A DNA stretch of 64,000 bases from Ensifer adhaerens (GTDB taxonomy: Bacteria; Pseudomonadota; Alphaproteobacteria; Rhizobiales; Rhizobiaceae): assembly GCF_002007205.1 (NCBI RefSeq), contig NZ_LAZS01000011.1, forward strand, positions 186,001 to 250,000, in the 5' to 3' direction. The notes below the pieces were generated by a model. That model was not told where the DNA came from, searched no databases, and was given only the letters and a program-made list of their open reading frames with translations. The position numbers and the translations under genes are program-made. Shown piece after piece: positions 63,218 through 64,000 of the stretch (the stretch's first letter is position 1; the number at the start of each line of letters is the position of its first letter).

Positions 63218-64000
63218 TTACGCCCCCAACCTGCTGTGGACGGAGGGGCGCCGCTCATCCGCCGTGCGCCAGGCGATCACTTCAATGCACTGACCGTCGC
63301 CGCACATGACGGTAAACCCGTCAGGCGTATGCGTCTGGATCTGCGCCGGCAGACCGACATAGCGAAAGGAATCGGCAAAGCTCCGCGCCTGATCGATGTG
63401 GACGACCTTTCCGTCCTGGCGCGAAAAGGCGCCTGGATAGGGCTCACCGACCGCCCTGATCAGTCGCAGGATCTCCGCCGCCGGGCGCTGCCAATCGATC
63501 AGGCCGTCCTCGGCGACGCGTTTTGCGCAATAGCTCGCCAGGCCGTGATCCTGCTCGATCCTCGGCGCCTTCCCCACAGCCGCCAGTTCGACGGCCTCGG
63601 GCACCATTTCCGCCAGATTGCGCACGTGTTTGCCGTAAAGGCTGCGTGCCGTCTCATCCGGGGCGACGGGGAACAGACGCTGCAGGATGACAGGGCCGGA
63701 ATCCGTTCCCTCGTCGATCCAGAAGAGCGACGAGCCCGTTGTCTTTTCGTCGAGCAGAATGGTCCAGGGGATGACCCCTCTACCCCGCAGGCGTGGCAGC
63801 GCCGACGGGTGAAAGCCGATCACGCCCAGCCGCGGGATGGCACGAAACGGCTGGCGGCAGATCTGCGACCAGCCGAGGACCAGGACGAGGTCCGGGTCAC
63901 TGGCGCGAATGGCTGCAAGCGTATCCTCGCCATTCACATTGGTCGTATGGCAGACCGCGCTGCCCGTCGCCCGCGCCGGCGTTGTCAAGTCCGCGAAGTC
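63218..64000 (-). CDS. Formyltransferase family protein (5' end outside window)
   Basis: A 10-formyl-tetrahydrofolate-type formyltransferase related to methionyl-tRNA and sugar N-formyltransferases. The core motif is VIGFHPSALPRLRGRGVIPW, and IDEGTDSGPVILQ carries the conserved Asp. The catalytic Asn two residues before His in Fmt (NXH) is Gly here (GFH), a feature I associate with a separate subfamily. Its frame is open to base 64000, so the N-terminus is missing. First of three minus-strand genes (formyltransferase, ATP-grasp, HAD), 86 bases before the ATP-grasp gene. Confidence 0.82.
   Translation of the reverse strand, partial: DFADLTTPARATGSAVCHTTNVNGEDTLAAIRASDPDLVLVLGWSQICRQPFRAIPRLGVIGFHPSALPRLRGRGVIPWTILLDEKTTGSSLFWIDEGTDSGPVILQRLFPVAPDETARSLYGKHVRNLAEMVPEAVELAAVGKAPRIEQDHGLASYCAKRVAEDGLIDWQRPAAEILRLIRAVGEPYPGAFSRQDGKVVHIDQARSFADSFRYVGLPAQIQTHTPDGFTVMCGDGQCIEVIAWRTADERRPSVHSRLGA

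Overview
The window is high-GC DNA with the gene content of a Rhizobiaceae alphaproteobacterium, most likely Ensifer/Sinorhizobium or a close relative. The pointers are a rhizopine (moc) catabolic locus, a PrsDE-like type I exporter beside an RTX protein, a KpsMTE-type capsule exporter and tandem small DUF1127-like genes. The assignment rests on recognised families only. No rRNA, tRNA, insertion sequence or CRISPR array was seen.

Layout. (1) 1-2290: a truncated glycosyltransferase, then thiD on the minus strand behind a clear TPP riboswitch. (2) 2520-17868: a surface-polysaccharide island. It holds a complete dTDP-L-rhamnose operon (rfbCBDA), a GT9-type transferase, a GmhB-like HAD phosphatase and a GT4 transferase on the plus strand. 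Facing them is a seven-gene minus-strand operon (AGE-family isomerase, hldE, hldD, kpsE-like, kpsM, second kpsE-like, kpsT). Parts are visibly AT-richer than the rest of the window, which suggests acquisition. (3) 18493-29133: a rhizopine-type locus. A minus-strand operon mocD-mocE-mocF is followed by a PanB-like gene with altered active site and a sterol-desaturase-like gene. Divergent from it are a LacI regulator, mocC, mocB and an ABC ATPase and permease. (4) 29273-32748: a GNAT gene, a SARP/BTAD/TPR-type regulator and a 72-residue protein. (5) 32749-39909: a tricarboxylate module, with TctD/TctE two-component genes, a divergent solute-binding protein, and tctCBA preceded by a tandem repeat that looks like a response-regulator site. 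(6) 39915-48713: housekeeping and accessory genes, including a 317-bp tandem duplication carrying a 55-residue gene, a DUF475/TerC-like protein, a DMT transporter, a VOC protein, an amino-acid binding protein, a GNAT, an SDR, and a LysR/tautomerase pair. (7) 49041-56225: a second polysaccharide cluster (epimerase, methyltransferase, two GT4, CapD/WbpM-type dehydratase). (8) 56828-61409: type I secretion genes divergent from an RTX-repeat protein. (9) 61457-64000: a HAD, an ATP-grasp and a truncated formyltransferase.

How it works together. Regions 2 and 7 make and export surface glycans: activated rhamnose and ADP-heptose, glycosyltransferases, and an ABC exporter. Region 3 should import and demethylate rhizopine (3-O-methyl-scyllo-inosamine). 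Two copies of a TGGAAT-N5-TTCC palindrome before mocC and mocB probably bind the LacI protein. Region 5 is a regulated citrate/tricarboxylate uptake unit. The features I find most novel are the PanB-like protein lacking the metal and substrate ligands inside the moc operon, and the heptose-plus-capsule operon with no gmhA and two KpsE-like proteins.
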